Notes under the pieces: model-generated
The model's input: only the letters and a program-made list of their open reading frames with translations
What the model was told of the DNA's origin: nothing
Database searches by the model: none
Position numbers and translations under genes: made by a program
In this document: one piece after another, positions 36,423 through 45,798 of the stretch
Position numbering within the stretch: the stretch's first letter is position 1
Layout: each line of letters opens with the position of its first letter
Source of the DNA: Nakamurella panacisegetis
Lineage (GTDB): Bacteria; Actinomycetota; Actinomycetes; Mycobacteriales; Nakamurellaceae
NCBI RefSeq assembly: GCF_900104535.1
Contig: NZ_LT629710.1
Location: 1,488,001-1,552,000 of the forward strand
Length of the DNA: 64,000 nucleotides
Direction of reading: 5' to 3'

Positions 36423-37256
36423 ATGGCGAATCGCAACTACACCTTGCCCACCATCAAGACCCTGTTCGGCCAGGCCAGTAAGTGCGCCTGGCCCGGCTGC
36501 GGTGAATCCCTGATCCTCACCGACCGCGGGGCTGAGACAGTAATCGCCGAGATAGCCCATATTCGATCGGAGAAGCCAGGCGGTCCCCGCTATGACCCGA
36601 CCTTCAAGGACGCTATCGACGGAGCAGCCAACCTGATGCTGCTGTGCGGCCGACACCACAAGCCGATTGACCGGCACGACAACCTCTACAGCATCGCTGA
36701 GCTACTCCAGTGGAAGGCTGACCAAGTGGCTGGCGCCGGCAGCGGCACCCACATTTCCGACGCAGAGGCACGGCTCTTCGGAGGTCTGACGCCCGAGGAA
36801 CGAGCAGCAATCACCGAGATTGCGAAGCTCACGAGTCGTGTCGAGTCGGCCTGCTCCCGCGTCCGTGATGACCTGAATCGTCTCGAAAGCGAGCATGCGG
36901 AAGCAGTGCGAGAGATGCAGAGAACGGTCGGGCCGTCTTACGAAATTCATGACGATGGCACCGAGAAGGTCATCTATCCCACCGATCTGCCACGAGTTGA
37001 GGACTACCGATGGATGGAAGCCCGAAGCGACATCCTTCGAGCTGCAGCGCCTCTCATCAATCAAGCGCTTGACGCGCTGGCCGAGCAGGTCGCAGTCCTT
37101 CGGATGATGAACCCGTTTCTGGGCGGCCCTGCCAACACTGTCCTACTCACTGCTCAAGGGGCGGGCCAGCACGTCGTTGGTGAAGACGCTCTCAACGTCT
37201 CCTTGGCAGCAATGCACGGAGCCCTGGAAGAACTTTGGGAAACAACGCAACCATAG
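36423..37256 (+). CDS. HNH endonuclease-domain protein
   Basis: The 277-residue protein starts MANRNYTLPTIKTLFGQASK and has an HNH fold: zinc-type Cys21 and Cys26 (CAWPGC), the first His in IAEIAHIRSEKPGGPRYDP (His46), Asn70 and the closing LMLLCGRHHKPID. The same N-terminal nuclease type occurs in phage-defence proteins such as HNH-SAVED effectors. Here the remaining 190 residues contain a coiled-coil (VESACSRVRDDLNRLESEHA) and no SAVED domain I can see. AGGA lies seven bases before the ATG. It could be a restriction-type or suicide nuclease; the trigger is unknown. Confidence 0.8.
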   Translation: MANRNYTLPTIKTLFGQASKCAWPGCGESLILTDRGAETVIAEIAHIRSEKPGGPRYDPTFKDAIDGAANLMLLCGRHHKPIDRHDNLYSIAELLQWKADQVAGAGSGTHISDAEARLFGGLTPEERAAITEIAKLTSRVESACSRVRDDLNRLESEHAEAVREMQRTVGPSYEIHDDGTEKVIYPTDLPRVEDYRWMEARSDILRAAAPLINQALDALAEQVAVLRMMNPFLGGPANTVLLTAQGAGQHVVGEDALNVSLAAMHGALEELWETTQP

Positions 37257-37400
37257 ATATGCCTCAGGTAACTGAGGTATCTATGGACATCTATGATATG
37301 ACCGGAACCGAGCGCCCTCATCCTTTGAGCATTCGCCAGGGCGGCCAGTCGACGCCGGCAGCGTTACAGGCATCTGGAATCTTGATTTACGCTTGCCAGG

Positions 37401-38763
37401 GTGATGGGACCACCGCGTTGCCACTTGGGTTCCAGTGATCGTTGCACCACCGGAGGACTGTGGGAGCGGGATCGTGAACGAGAACTCGACACGGCAGAGG
37501 CAATCTGGTGTGGAGCTGCTGCTGGCGGAGCGGGAGCTTTACCGTCTGATGATGGCGCAGGGAATAGGTAGCTCACGGATCTGCCGGGAGCTGGGGATCA
37601 GCCGTCGGACGGGCACCAGATGGCGGTACGGACGCCGGGAGGACCGGCCTGGTCGGCAGCCACTGTTCTACCCGCCGGTGGCCACAGCTCCGCCTCCGGT
37701 CATCTCAGCGCGGTTCCTGTCGGTGCAGGAACGGCTGACGATCGCTGACCTGCACCGGGCGGGCAGGTCCGGTCGGTTCATCGCCGCGGAGTTGCACCGC
37801 TCGCCGTCGACGATCAGTCGGGAAATCGCCCGCAACGCCGACGAAGGCACCGGCGAGTACCGGCCGCACGCCGCACAGAGCAAGGCCGCTGCCCGGCGGC
37901 CGCGGAGCAGCGCCGGGAAGCTGGCCGGCGATCCTGAGTTGCGGGATTTCGTGCAGAGTTGCTTGGAGAAGCGTTGGAGCCCTGAGCAAATCAGCAAGGT
38001 GCTGCCGACCGAGTTCCCCGATCAACCCGGCCGGCATGTGGTGCACGAGACGATCTATCAAGCTTTGTACGTCAGCGGCCGGGGTTTGACCCGGGAGCTC
38101 ACCAAGTCGTTGCGCACCCAGCGGGTACGACGAAAGCCGCACCGGAAGGGTGAGAACCGCCGCGCACGTTCGTTTGTCGATCCAATGGTGATGATCACCG
38201 ACCGCCCCGTCGAGGTGCTGGACAGGGCGGTGGCCGGCCACTGGGAGGGGGACCTCATCACCGGCGCGCGCAACGTGTCAGCCATCGGCACCATGGTCGA
38301 GCGCACCACCAGGTTCGTGGTCCTGCTGCACCTGCCGGATGATCATTCCGCCGCTACAGTGCGCGATGCGCTGATCGCTGCGATGGACACCTTCCCTCAG
38401 GAGCTGCGCCGGTCGTTGACCTGGGATCAGGGTGGTGAGATGGCCTACCACCGCGGCGTCACCATCGCGACCGGCATGCCGGTGTTCTTCTGCGAGCCCC
38501 GCAGCCCATGGCAGCGCGGATCGAACGAGAACACCAATGGGCTGCTGCGCCAGTACTTCCGCAAGAGCAGCGACCTGAGTGTCTACACCCGGGAACACCT
38601 CGACGTCGTCGCAGCCGAGTTGAACGGCCGACCGCGAAAGGTCCTCGGCTGGCAGACCCCACCCGCCCAACTCGCTAAGCTTCTGGCATCGGAAAACTGA
38701 CGACCTGGTGCAACGATCGCTAGAAACCAAGTGGCAGAAACCAGGCCGAGGTGGTCCCATCAC
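37401..38763 (+). mobile_element. IS30-family insertion sequence
   Basis: Perfect 14-bp terminal repeats GTGATGGGACCACC (37401-37414) and its complement (38750-38763) bound the element; similarity extends inward through TGCCACTTGG and GATCGTTGCACCA at both ends. It carries one intact transposase gene and appears complete. Confidence 0.88.
37474..38700 (+). CDS. IS30-family transposase
   Basis: The protein of about 408 residues has an N-terminal HTH (GIGSSRICRELGISRRTGTR), a second HTH (LTIADLHRAGRSGRFIAAEL, RSPSTISREI) and the IS30 DDE core: GHWEGDLITG, TWDQGGEMAYH and SPWQRGSNENTNGLLRQYF. It ends with GWQTPPAQLAKLL, as usual for the family. The GTG at 37474 has GGGAG upstream. The frame is uninterrupted, so this copy may still be active. 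Confidence 0.92.
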   Translation: MNENSTRQRQSGVELLLAERELYRLMMAQGIGSSRICRELGISRRTGTRWRYGRREDRPGRQPLFYPPVATAPPPVISARFLSVQERLTIADLHRAGRSGRFIAAELHRSPSTISREIARNADEGTGEYRPHAAQSKAAARRPRSSAGKLAGDPELRDFVQSCLEKRWSPEQISKVLPTEFPDQPGRHVVHETIYQALYVSGRGLTRELTKSLRTQRVRRKPHRKGENRRARSFVDPMVMITDRPVEVLDRAVAGHWEGDLITGARNVSAIGTMVERTTRFVVLLHLPDDHSAATVRDALIAAMDTFPQELRRSLTWDQGGEMAYHRGVTIATGMPVFFCEPRSPWQRGSNENTNGLLRQYFRKSSDLSVYTREHLDVVAAELNGRPRKVLGWQTPPAQLAKLLASEN

Positions 38764-38915
38764 GATGGCAAGCGACACTTGATCGAAGCCTTGCGCAGGG
38801 GAGCCGGCTCTTCGTGCGTCACCACTGTGTGGCCCAACCAGTCCGCCTGATTCGGCATGCCGTTATGGACGATGGCACCAGCCGCTGGCGTGTCCCCGGT
38901 GGATGAGGCCGAGTT
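38764..38915. other. Short spacer between IS30 and IS3
   Basis: These 152 bases between the two elements contain no gene or repeat I can support. Confidence 0.5.
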
Positions 38916-38956
38916 GATTTAGAGTCCTGTTGCCCCAGGTGAGGGGCAGGAAGGAC

Positions 38957-39247
38957 ATGATCGGGATGGCTGGTAGGAAGCGTCATTCGGCGGAGGACAT
39001 TGTTCGCAAGCTGCGCCGGGCGGATGAGTTGACCGCTGCGGGGAGGACGATGGAAGAGGTCGCCGCGGAGCTGGAGGTGTCGGCGCCGACGTTGTACAAC
39101 TGGCGCCGGCAGTACGGCGGGTTGGACGGCGACTCCGCGAAAGAGCTCAAGGACCTTCGAGAGCAGAACAGCCGACTGAAGCGGCTGCTGGCCGAGGCGG
39201 AGCTGGAGAAGGACGCCTTGCGGGAGGTGGCGAAGGGAAAATTCTGA
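38957..39247 (+). CDS. IS3-family transposase OrfA
   Basis: The 96-residue protein is the DNA-binding half: RKRHSAEDIVRKLRRADELT, an HTH around MEEVAAELEVSAPTLYNWRR, and a leucine-zipper helix ending EKDALREVAKGKF. The start may be ATG 38957 or a nearby ATG at 38966. It ends in the frame ahead of OrfB, with a run of four A at the junction that can support a -1 shift. Confidence 0.9.
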   Translation: MIGMAGRKRHSAEDIVRKLRRADELTAAGRTMEEVAAELEVSAPTLYNWRRQYGGLDGDSAKELKDLREQNSRLKRLLAEAELEKDALREVAKGKF

Positions 39248-40128
39248 GCCCGGCAGCGGCACGCCGCGCGGTGGACATGCTCATCGACACAATGAAACTG
39301 TCGCAGCGGTTGGCGTGCAGAGCTGTTGGGCTCAATCGGTCCACCTACCAGCGCCGCCCGATCGCTCAGACACCGGCGGATCCGGACGCTGACCTGCGGG
39401 CCTGGCTGCGCCGCTACGCCACCCAGCACCCGCTGCACGGGTTCCGGCGAGCCTGGGCTGCGTTGCGGCACGACGAGGGCCGGCAGGTGAACAAGAAAAA
39501 GGTCCACCGCCTCTGGATGGACGAAGGACTGCAGGTCAGGATCTACCACCCCCGCAAACGCGTCGGCATCAACAGCGTCCCGCAGATCGCGGCGGACGCG
39601 CCGAAGGTGGTGTGGGCCATCGACTTCCAATACGACTCGACCGTCGACGGGAAGGCCATCAAGATCGCGTCGATGATCGACGAACACACCCGGCAGTCGA
39701 TGCTGCACATCGTCGAGCGGTCGATCACCGCCGACCGCCTGGTCACACACCTGCAGCAGGCGTTCGACGAGTGCGGCGGCCCACCCCAGGTGCTGCGCAT
39801 GGACAACGGCCCCGAGTTCATCTCCGATGCACTGCAGGACTTTTGCCGCAACAAGGTCGGCCTGATCTACATCCCGCCCGGCACGCCCTGGAACAACGGG
39901 CACATCGAATCATTCAACAACCGACTCCGAAGGGAATGCCTGAACCGCAACCACTGGACGAACCTCCGAGAAGCCCGAGTGGTCATCGGCGACTTCAAGG
40001 AAGACCACAACCATCGGCACCGCCACTCGGCGCTGGGCTACCTCACACCCGCCGAGTACGGTGCCCAGTGCACCCACACCCACCAACCGGTGGGCTGTGA
40101 GATCGAACCATCAACCCCAAGGCTCTAG
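39238..40128 (+). CDS. IS3-family transposase OrfB (made by -1 frameshift)
   Basis: The catalytic half has the HTH_21 region (HGFRRAWAALRHDEGRQVNK) and an rve/DDE core: VVWAIDFQYDS, LRMDNGPEF and GHIESFNNRLRRE. OrfB is in the -1 frame relative to OrfA. The AAAA at 39238-39241 lies just before the OrfA stop and allows a slip that fuses the two as OrfAB, as is usual in IS3 elements. A GTG at 39271 could give OrfB alone. Confidence 0.9.
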   Translation, partial: KILSPAAARRAVDMLIDTMKLSQRLACRAVGLNRSTYQRRPIAQTPADPDADLRAWLRRYATQHPLHGFRRAWAALRHDEGRQVNKKKVHRLWMDEGLQVRIYHPRKRVGINSVPQIAADAPKVVWAIDFQYDSTVDGKAIKIASMIDEHTRQSMLHIVERSITADRLVTHLQQAFDECGGPPQVLRMDNGPEFISDALQDFCRNKVGLIYIPPGTPWNNGHIESFNNRLRRECLNRNHWTNLREARVVIGDFKEDHNHRHRHSALGYLTPAEYGAQCTHTHQPVGCEIEPSTPRL

Positions 40129-40424
40129 CACTGCCCGGCCTACAAAACGGGGACCTGCCACCGCCACTCGATGCGTCACCGGAGCTGCAAACGGTCGTAT
40201 GTGATAGACCCGCAAGCATGGCCGTCGTTGCCGACACCCTGAGCGTCATCGGGTCCAACGAATGCCAGATCGAAATCCTCCCCGCGTAACCCAGCTCTCT
40301 CGATGAGTTGCGAAGCGTCGGATCGTTCTGCACTACGTTGTCACCTGGCCGCTCGTGACCCCATCCTTAACGACAGGCCTATCTGGGTGGACAATCACGG
40401 ACGTTCTGCCAGCTCCGCGGGTAG

Positions 40425-40588
40425 CGTCCAGCCAGGTACGAGATCGCGGGCTTCGGCGTTCGCGTCGTCGGACGTATGGCCACCGGCGTTGAGGTTGAGG
40501 TCACCTACAGCGGAACGACCGGGGAAGGGCGCACAAGGCGCACGCTGTCAGCGGACCATCCGCTGAGTTTCGCGATGGGAGACAGATG
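40425..40588 (+). pseudogene. 3' remnant of an unknown gene within the 40.1-40.6 kb gap
   Basis: A protein-like tail, RYEIAGFGVRVVGRMATGVE then VEVTYSGTTGEGRTRRTLSA, ends at TGA near 40588 and has an in-frame stop just upstream, so the 5' part is missing. I recognise no family. Nothing else supportable lies in 40131-40625. Confidence 0.35.
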
Positions 40589-40625
40589 AGGCTCGTGTCG
40601 ACGAGTTAGTCTCGAGAAACAGAAA

Positions 40626-41564
40626 CTATGTATCCAAATCAAGGGTAATCAGAGCCTGCCCACGCAGCTTCTCAAGCAACTGCTCGTACGCGACGCGTTC
40701 CTCGACGTCAAGGTCATCGCGCTGTATGGCATCTTCTACAAAAGCAACCAGAAAGCTGAAGATCGCCGAGCGCCGGTTCAGGTTAACGTACTCCAACCCT
40801 AGAGGCTGCCGCCAGGGAGTCTCGCTTCTCCAATCGGCTGGGTTTGGCCAAACGGACGAGTCCCCGAGCTCAGTCATGAGTTCCGGCTTTCCCTTGGCCA
40901 AGCTGCTCTCGGTGAACAGCCAAGCTGAATTTGGCTTCTCAGGATTCAGGCGCTGGAATGATTTTTGGGAAATAGCCCGCTCGATTTGAAATTCCCATTC
41001 ACGCCATTCTGCGTCCCGAGCAAAGTACAGTACGAACATTTGATCCATCACTTCCGGTCGCGAATCCGCCTTCGCTGCCGCTAGACTGACCGCAAACTCG
41101 TTCCATATCTGGGCAGGTTCGTACGCAATGGCGACGGCTCGCGGCCATTGCGTGTAGGGCCTGAGCACCGAGTTATACCTGCTCAACCAGAACGACGACT
41201 CTCCGATTTCCCAAGATGGTCTAAGTGCTCCGGCCGGGTGGACGAGACTAGACTGAAAGAAGGAGTTCTCAATTATCATTTCTGGTGCTCCGCGCACTAC
41301 CGGCCGCCAAAGCGCATACTGCTGAGCTGCAACGGAGGCGTGGTTGTATGCGTCCCGATCAAGCTCAAAGTAGCCAACCCTAAGTCCAGCATCCAGCCAT
41401 CCGAGATTCTCTCGAAGGAGAACAATTTGTAGAGAGAGAGAGGCGTTGGCTGCCTTGGGCGCAGACGCTACCTGGAGTCGTTCGACGATCGGGTCAATAA
41501 AATCCTCGATGAATGCCTTCGCCTGTAAAACCGAGTCGATGTCGACCATCTTACGACCCACCAT
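40626..41564 (-). CDS. Hypothetical protein, partner of a serine hydrolase
   Basis: The 312-residue soluble protein has no membrane segment and no recognised domain. It is rich in Trp and acidic residues, with segments such as VQVASAPKAANASLSLQIVL-like helices at the N-terminus and DDLDVEERVAYEQLLEKLRG at the end. The start at 41564 overlaps the hydrolase stop; a second ATG at 41549 follows that stop directly, so the pair is translationally coupled. GC is lower than in the core genome. It may be an effector, inhibitor or substrate-binding partner of the hydrolase. Confidence 0.75.
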   Translation of the reverse strand: MVGRKMVDIDSVLQAKAFIEDFIDPIVERLQVASAPKAANASLSLQIVLLRENLGWLDAGLRVGYFELDRDAYNHASVAAQQYALWRPVVRGAPEMIIENSFFQSSLVHPAGALRPSWEIGESSFWLSRYNSVLRPYTQWPRAVAIAYEPAQIWNEFAVSLAAAKADSRPEVMDQMFVLYFARDAEWREWEFQIERAISQKSFQRLNPEKPNSAWLFTESSLAKGKPELMTELGDSSVWPNPADWRSETPWRQPLGLEYVNLNRRSAIFSFLVAFVEDAIQRDDLDVEERVAYEQLLEKLRGQALITLDLDT

Positions 41565-42426
41565 TCTCGATCAGTTCCCATGGTGTGCTATAGGCTTCGC
41601 TCGGTTTGCAGATCGATACATGAGATTGCCCCGGGACAGAGTTAGAATTGCGATCTGTCTTGTAATCTTCAACCTGCACGACTGTATCGGGATTTGCCCA
41701 AAGTACGTCAGGATGAAGTGCCGGCACGCTGCGATTATACAGCTTTGCAAGCTCTTCCGTGAGATCTCTCGTATTCGCCAGCAGCTGCGAGCGCTTAGGA
41801 TCTAGCTCACTGTATGTCGGCGACTTCCGGAGGAGGAAACTAGCAATCCTTCCGAGGCCCATTAGCTCGCCGAGAGTTAGCCAACCTGTCGGAAAGAAGC
41901 CTTGGGTTGCCGGGCTGAAGAGGACGAGTCGCGCCTTCAATAGTGGGGGTTTCATTGCGAGTGTCACCTTCATGAATCCTTCGGCGGTGTTCCCAACCCT
42001 GACACGACTAGCGGCTTCGTGCCACTCTTTTGTAAGGGCGACCACCAGTCGTCGCAGGATGACGCCGCCCAGCGAATGGCCAACAAGTATGAGTTCATCG
42101 TACGGGTCGCTCCCGTCGCGGATGGGCATACCAAGTACGAATCGAAACTTCTCAGGCACAAGGGGAAAGAAGTCAGGGAAGACATGTAAGAGTCTGTGCA
42201 CCACCCCCAGTGTGTTCTCGTGCAAGGAGTCGTAGCCTACGAAGAGCATGTCCGCTTCTGCCCACCAGTCGCGATCCCCTGGCATGTCGAATTGCTGCCA
42301 CGTCGAGATCGCATGACCACCGAAGCCATGCACGAAGACAACCAGACGCGTTGCACGCTGTCTCGCCATATAGATCGTGCTTCCGTGACCCAAAGCTTCG
42401 ACGTCACGCGGCACATGCGTCTTCAT
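41551..42426 (-). CDS. Alpha/beta hydrolase, SERAC1/PGAP1-like serine esterase
   Basis: From ATG 42426 the 291-residue protein has RLVVFVHGFGG (oxyanion strand), the nucleophile elbow LVGHSLGG with Ser at about 118, a likely acid after it, and a C-terminal His in SHVSICKPSEAYSTPW. That last motif resembles the HxxIVKP seen in SERAC1-type lipases. Substrates of this group are lipids or acyl esters. There is no signal peptide, so it acts inside the cell. It overlaps the next gene and lies between IS256 and IS3 in the island. No good ribosome site is visible. Confidence 0.8.
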   Translation of the reverse strand: MKTHVPRDVEALGHGSTIYMARQRATRLVVFVHGFGGHAISTWQQFDMPGDRDWWAEADMLFVGYDSLHENTLGVVHRLLHVFPDFFPLVPEKFRFVLGMPIRDGSDPYDELILVGHSLGGVILRRLVVALTKEWHEAASRVRVGNTAEGFMKVTLAMKPPLLKARLVLFSPATQGFFPTGWLTLGELMGLGRIASFLLRKSPTYSELDPKRSQLLANTRDLTEELAKLYNRSVPALHPDVLWANPDTVVQVEDYKTDRNSNSVPGQSHVSICKPSEAYSTPWELIENGGS

Positions 42427-42440
42427 TCGTACATGATATG

Positions 42441-42599
42441 TCAAGCTGTCCGCACCCGAAACGTCACCTTCTCCCTTCTCAACGCCACATACAGCCCCAT
42501 CACCACCGAGTCCAGCAGGTCAGGGCTGAAGCCGAGCCGCTCCTTGATCTTCTCCTTCTTCTCGACACGCAGGACCTTGTCGGTGGTGTCGAAGTGGTG
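42441..42599 (-). pseudogene. C-terminal remnant, possibly phage terminase large subunit
   Basis: The minus strand encodes HHFDTTDKVLRVEKKEKIKE then RLGFSPDLLDSVVMGLYVAL to a stop at 42441. The pattern of acidic/basic residues ending in RLGxSPDxxDAxxLA is typical of the last part of phage large terminases and related ATPases. The 5' part is cut off exactly where the IS256 element begins. Confidence 0.45.
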
Positions 42600-43210
42600 G
42601 GGACTGTCCCGCAAACGGTGTTTCCGGCCCGACACGCTGAGCCCGAGTGGCCGGCGGGGAAGGTGCCGTGATGACTACGACACTTGATGCTGTGAACGCG
42701 AGGAAGAGACCCGACCCCACGGCTGAAGCCGCTGCGGCGGCGGAGTTGGTCCGGATGGCGAAGGAGAAGGGCTGGTCGTTCACCGGCCCGGATGGGCTGC
42801 TCAAACAGCTCACCAAGACGGTCTTGGAGACCGCGCTGAACGAGGAGATGACCGAACACCTCGGATACGAAAAGCATGACCCTGCGGGTCGGGAGTCCGG
42901 GAACATCCGCAACGGCACCCGCGCCAAGACGGTGCTCACGGAGTCCACCGGGCATGTGGACATCGACGTGCCCAGGGACCGGGCGGGCACGTTTGAGCCG
43001 CACATCGTGAAGAAGCGGCAACGCCGGCTGACCGGGGTCGATGAGATTGTGTTGTCGTTGTATGCGAAGGGTCTGACCAGCGGGGAGATCTCGGCGCACT
43101 TCGCCGAGATCTATGGCGCGTCGGTGTCGAAGGAGACGATCTCACGGATCACCGACAAGGTGATCGAGGAGATGCAGACCTGGCAGGCCCGCCCGCTGGA
43201 CTCGGGGCGG

Positions 43211-44441
43211 TTTCTAGCGAACGTTGCGAATCATTGAGTTGCCAGTCGGCGGTCCCATCGTCGCATGAGCTGTGCTGGTGTGCGATCCGCCAGGCACAGG
43301 CGTGGTCGCGAGTTCATTTCCGCTGTTACCTGAGCGAGGTGGGCGGCGGTGATGAGCGAGAGGTCGGTGCCCTTCGGAAAGTACTATCTCAAGAGGCCGT
43401 TGGTGTTTTCGTTGCTGCCTCGCTGCCAGGGTGAGTGTGGATCCGCGAAGTAGATTTTGATCTTGGTGGCCCGTTCGATCCGGTCGTGGTGAAACATCTC
43501 GTTGCCCTGGTCCCAGGTCAGTGTGCGACGCAGCGCTGGTGGCATGCCGGCGAACACAGCGATCAGTGCGTCACCGACGGATTGGGCCGAATGTCCGTCG
43601 GGCAGTGGGACCAGGACGGTGTGTCTGGTCTTGCGTTCGACCAGTGTTGCGATCGCAGACCGTTGTCCCGCACCGATGATGAGGTCACCTTCCCAGTGAC
43701 CGACCTGACCGCGACGCTCGACCACGGCCGGCCGGCTTGAGATCGACTTCATCTTGGTCAACTGCTTCATCGCGCCTTCACGGGTTCGGCCCCTACCTCT
43801 GCGGTGGCGGTAGATACGGGCCGTACGCAGGTTGCTAGGGGTCGCGGCGCAGATCAGCCCGCGGTAGACGCCCGCGTAGATGGTCTCGGCGCAGACGTGC
43901 CAATCGGGTCGATTGCGGTAGCGGCGCCGCAGCCATCGACTGATCTGTCCCGGCGACCATCGGGTCTTGAGCTTGCCGGCGACCACTGCGCGAAGTTGGT
44001 CGTCCGCGGCGAATCGGTGCGGCTTGGGTCGCCGACGTCGCTCGTGGGCTTGGTTGTGGGCGAACCACGGCTGATATCTGCCGTCGGCCTTGCTGTTCCT
44101 GGCGATCTCCCGATAAACGGTCTGGAAGCTGCGACCGATGCGGGCAGCGATCGACTTCACCGGCTCTCCCCGGGCCAGCCCGTCGGCGATCTCGATCCGG
44201 TCGTCCTGATTGAGGTAGCGGTTGCTGATCGGCGTATCGACATAGCTCACGCTGCCAGCGTCGATGAACCACAGCGATCCGCAGCTCAAGGACACGCCGA
44301 CCATCTCCGACGCCGCAGCCCCGGACAGGCCAGTTCGGATCAGCTCAAAATATCGTCGTTTGACCGCAGCCGGCATCTTGTTGGCAGCGAATCTAGGCAT
44401 GTCGTACTCCGCTCGTCAGGATTCACGACGTTCGCTAGAAA
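43211..44441 (-). mobile_element. IS30-family element nested in IS256
   Basis: Terminal repeats TTTCTAGCGAACGT (starting 43211) and its complement (ending 44441) bound a 1.23 kb element on the minus strand. It interrupts the IS256 transposase after PLDS, so it arrived later. Confidence 0.85.
43231..44400 (-). pseudogene. IS30-family transposase with premature amber stop
   Basis: From ATG 44400 (MPRFAANKMPAAVKRRYFEL) the protein has the HTH and the IS30 core (GHWEGDLIIG, TWDQGNEMFHH, PWQRGSNENTNGLLR). TAG at about 43381-43383 stops it there. The same frame continues with YFPKGTDLSLITAAHLAQV and ends at 43231 in RRWDRRLATQ. In relatives the stopped position is Gln (LLRQYF), so CAG to TAG is the likely change. 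The core DDE residues precede the stop. Confidence 0.8.
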
Positions 44442-45252
44442 CCGCCAGGTGTATGCGGCGGTGTTCATCGACGCGATCGTGGTCAAGATCAGGGACGGGC
44501 AGGTCGCTAACCGGCCGATCTATGCCGCGATCGGGGTCACCTTGGACGGGGAGAAAGACATCCTGGGGTTGTGGGCAGGCACCGGCGGTGAAGGCGCCCA
44601 GTTCTCCGATGGGCGTGCTCACCGACGTCCGCAACCGCGGCGTGAAGGACGTGTTCTTCCTCGTCTGCGACGGGCTGACGGGCCTGCCGGAGGTCGCCGG
44701 CAACGTCTGGCCGCTGTCAACGGTGCAGACCTGCATCATTCACCTCATCCGCAACACGTTCCGGCTGGCGTCCCGGAAGGACTGGGATGCGTTGAAGCGG
44801 GATGTGAAACCGATCTACACCGCGGCGAACGCCGCCGCGGCGCGGGCGGCGTTCGACGACCTAGCTGACAAGTGGGGTAAACGGTATCCAGCTCTGATCA
44901 GGTTGTGGGACAACGCTTGGGAGGAGTTCATCGGAGTTCCTGGACTACGACGTGGAGATCCGTACCGTCATCTGCTCGACCAACGCGATCGAGTCGCTCA
45001 ACTCCCGGTACCGGCGGGCGATCAAGGCCCGAGGCCATTTCCCCACCGAGCTGGCCGCGTTAAAGTGCCTGTACCTGGTCACCAGGTCCCTGGACCCGAC
45101 CGGCACCGGCCGCACCCGATGGAGGATGCGGTGGAAACCCGCCTTGAACGCTTTCGCCGTTACCTTCGCCGACCGGTTCCCGGCCGCGGAGAGCTCCTGA
45201 TGATCAACGCCGGAAACACCGTTTATGGGATAGACCCTCACAGACCACTAGG

Positions 45253-45798
45253 TCAGCTTGTCAGATGCCACCAAGTGCTGATGGCTTTGAGATCTGCGGC
45301 CATGATTCTCACCAGTTCCGTCCGGGTGGAATCGGAGTCGGTGCGTGAGTATCTGGTACCGAGAGGTATAGCGGCGGCCGTCGAGGCGGTCGGAGCTGCC
45401 CAGGCGGTTGTCATTTGTGGTCCGGCCTCTCGGATCGCCGCTGCGGCGAAGTTCGTGAAGGCGGCCACTACCTCCACCGGAGCGTGCATCTCCAGCAGCG
45501 CTTGGTGGTGGGAGATTGAGGTTTTGATGTCCGATAGGGCGCTGGACAGCATCAACCAGTTGTTGGGATCGTCTGTCTTGCGTCGGATTCGGTAGGGACC
45601 TTCGAGGTAGGCCTCGACGGTGCCGATGGCGTTGCCGTAGAGGGTGGCTCGTTCGTTTCTGCGTGCGATCTTGCGTTGGATGGTGTAGCCGATGACCGCG
45701 ACGGTCGCAGCGACGAGCCCAGCGATGATTGTCGAGGCCTGTGACCAGCCGAATCCGTCGAAGAACGGCTTATCGGCCGCTGCGGTCGGCGTGATCAT
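45253..45798 (-). CDS. Single-pass membrane protein, putative effector of a CD-NTase operon
   Basis: The 181-residue protein has one transmembrane helix at about 21-40 (ASTIIAGLVAATVAVIGYTI), a basic stop-transfer segment (QRKIARRNER) and a mainly helical soluble part with YLEGPYRIRRKTD, ALSDIKTSISHHQALLEMHA and FAAAAIREAGPQMTTAWA. I recall similar sequences in actinobacteria but know no function. It is the last of three overlapping genes after an E2-like protein and a CD-NTase, the place where CBASS operons encode a membrane effector. It resembles no named effector (2TM, SLATT, patatin, nuclease) that I can recognise. Confidence 0.7.
   Translation of the reverse strand: MITPTAAADKPFFDGFGWSQASTIIAGLVAATVAVIGYTIQRKIARRNERATLYGNAIGTVEAYLEGPYRIRRKTDDPNNWLMLSSALSDIKTSISHHQALLEMHAPVEVVAAFTNFAAAAIREAGPQMTTAWAAPTASTAAAIPLGTRYSRTDSDSTRTELVRIMAADLKAISTWWHLTS

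Larger units (their letters stand above)
38916..40130 (+). mobile_element. IS3-family insertion sequence
   Basis: The element carries overlapping orfA and orfB. Weak terminal repeats, TGATTTAGAGTCC at the left and TGCTAGAGCC reading inward from the right, set approximate ends; no clear target duplication was found. Both reading frames are intact. Confidence 0.8.
42671..45200 (+). pseudogene. IS256-family (mutator) transposase, split and frameshifted
   Basis: The 5' part (ATG 42671 to about 43210) gives MTTTLDAVNARKRPD, LETALNEEMTEHLGYEKHDP and VKKRQRRLTGVDEIVLSLYA. After the IS30 insertion it resumes at about 44443 with VYAAVFIDAIVVKIRDGQVA. Two more breaks follow, near 44600 (before MGVLTDVRNRGVKDVFFLVC) and near 44935 (before VEIRTVICSTNAIESLN). 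It ends at 45200 with FADRFPAAESS. It cannot make transposase. Confidence 0.85.
42600..45237 (+). mobile_element. IS256-family element interrupted by an IS30 element
   Basis: The ends are inverted repeats sharing AAACGGTGTTTCCGGC (left about 42611-42627, right about 45209-45225) with GGGxCTxTCCC outside. The element lies over a split transposase gene and contains a complete IS30 element at 43211-44441. A direct duplication at the ends was not seen. Confidence 0.85.

Noticed and set aside
36219-36677. 152-codon minus-strand frame opposite the HNH gene
   Set aside because: The plus-strand frame has the HNH motif; the antisense frame has none.
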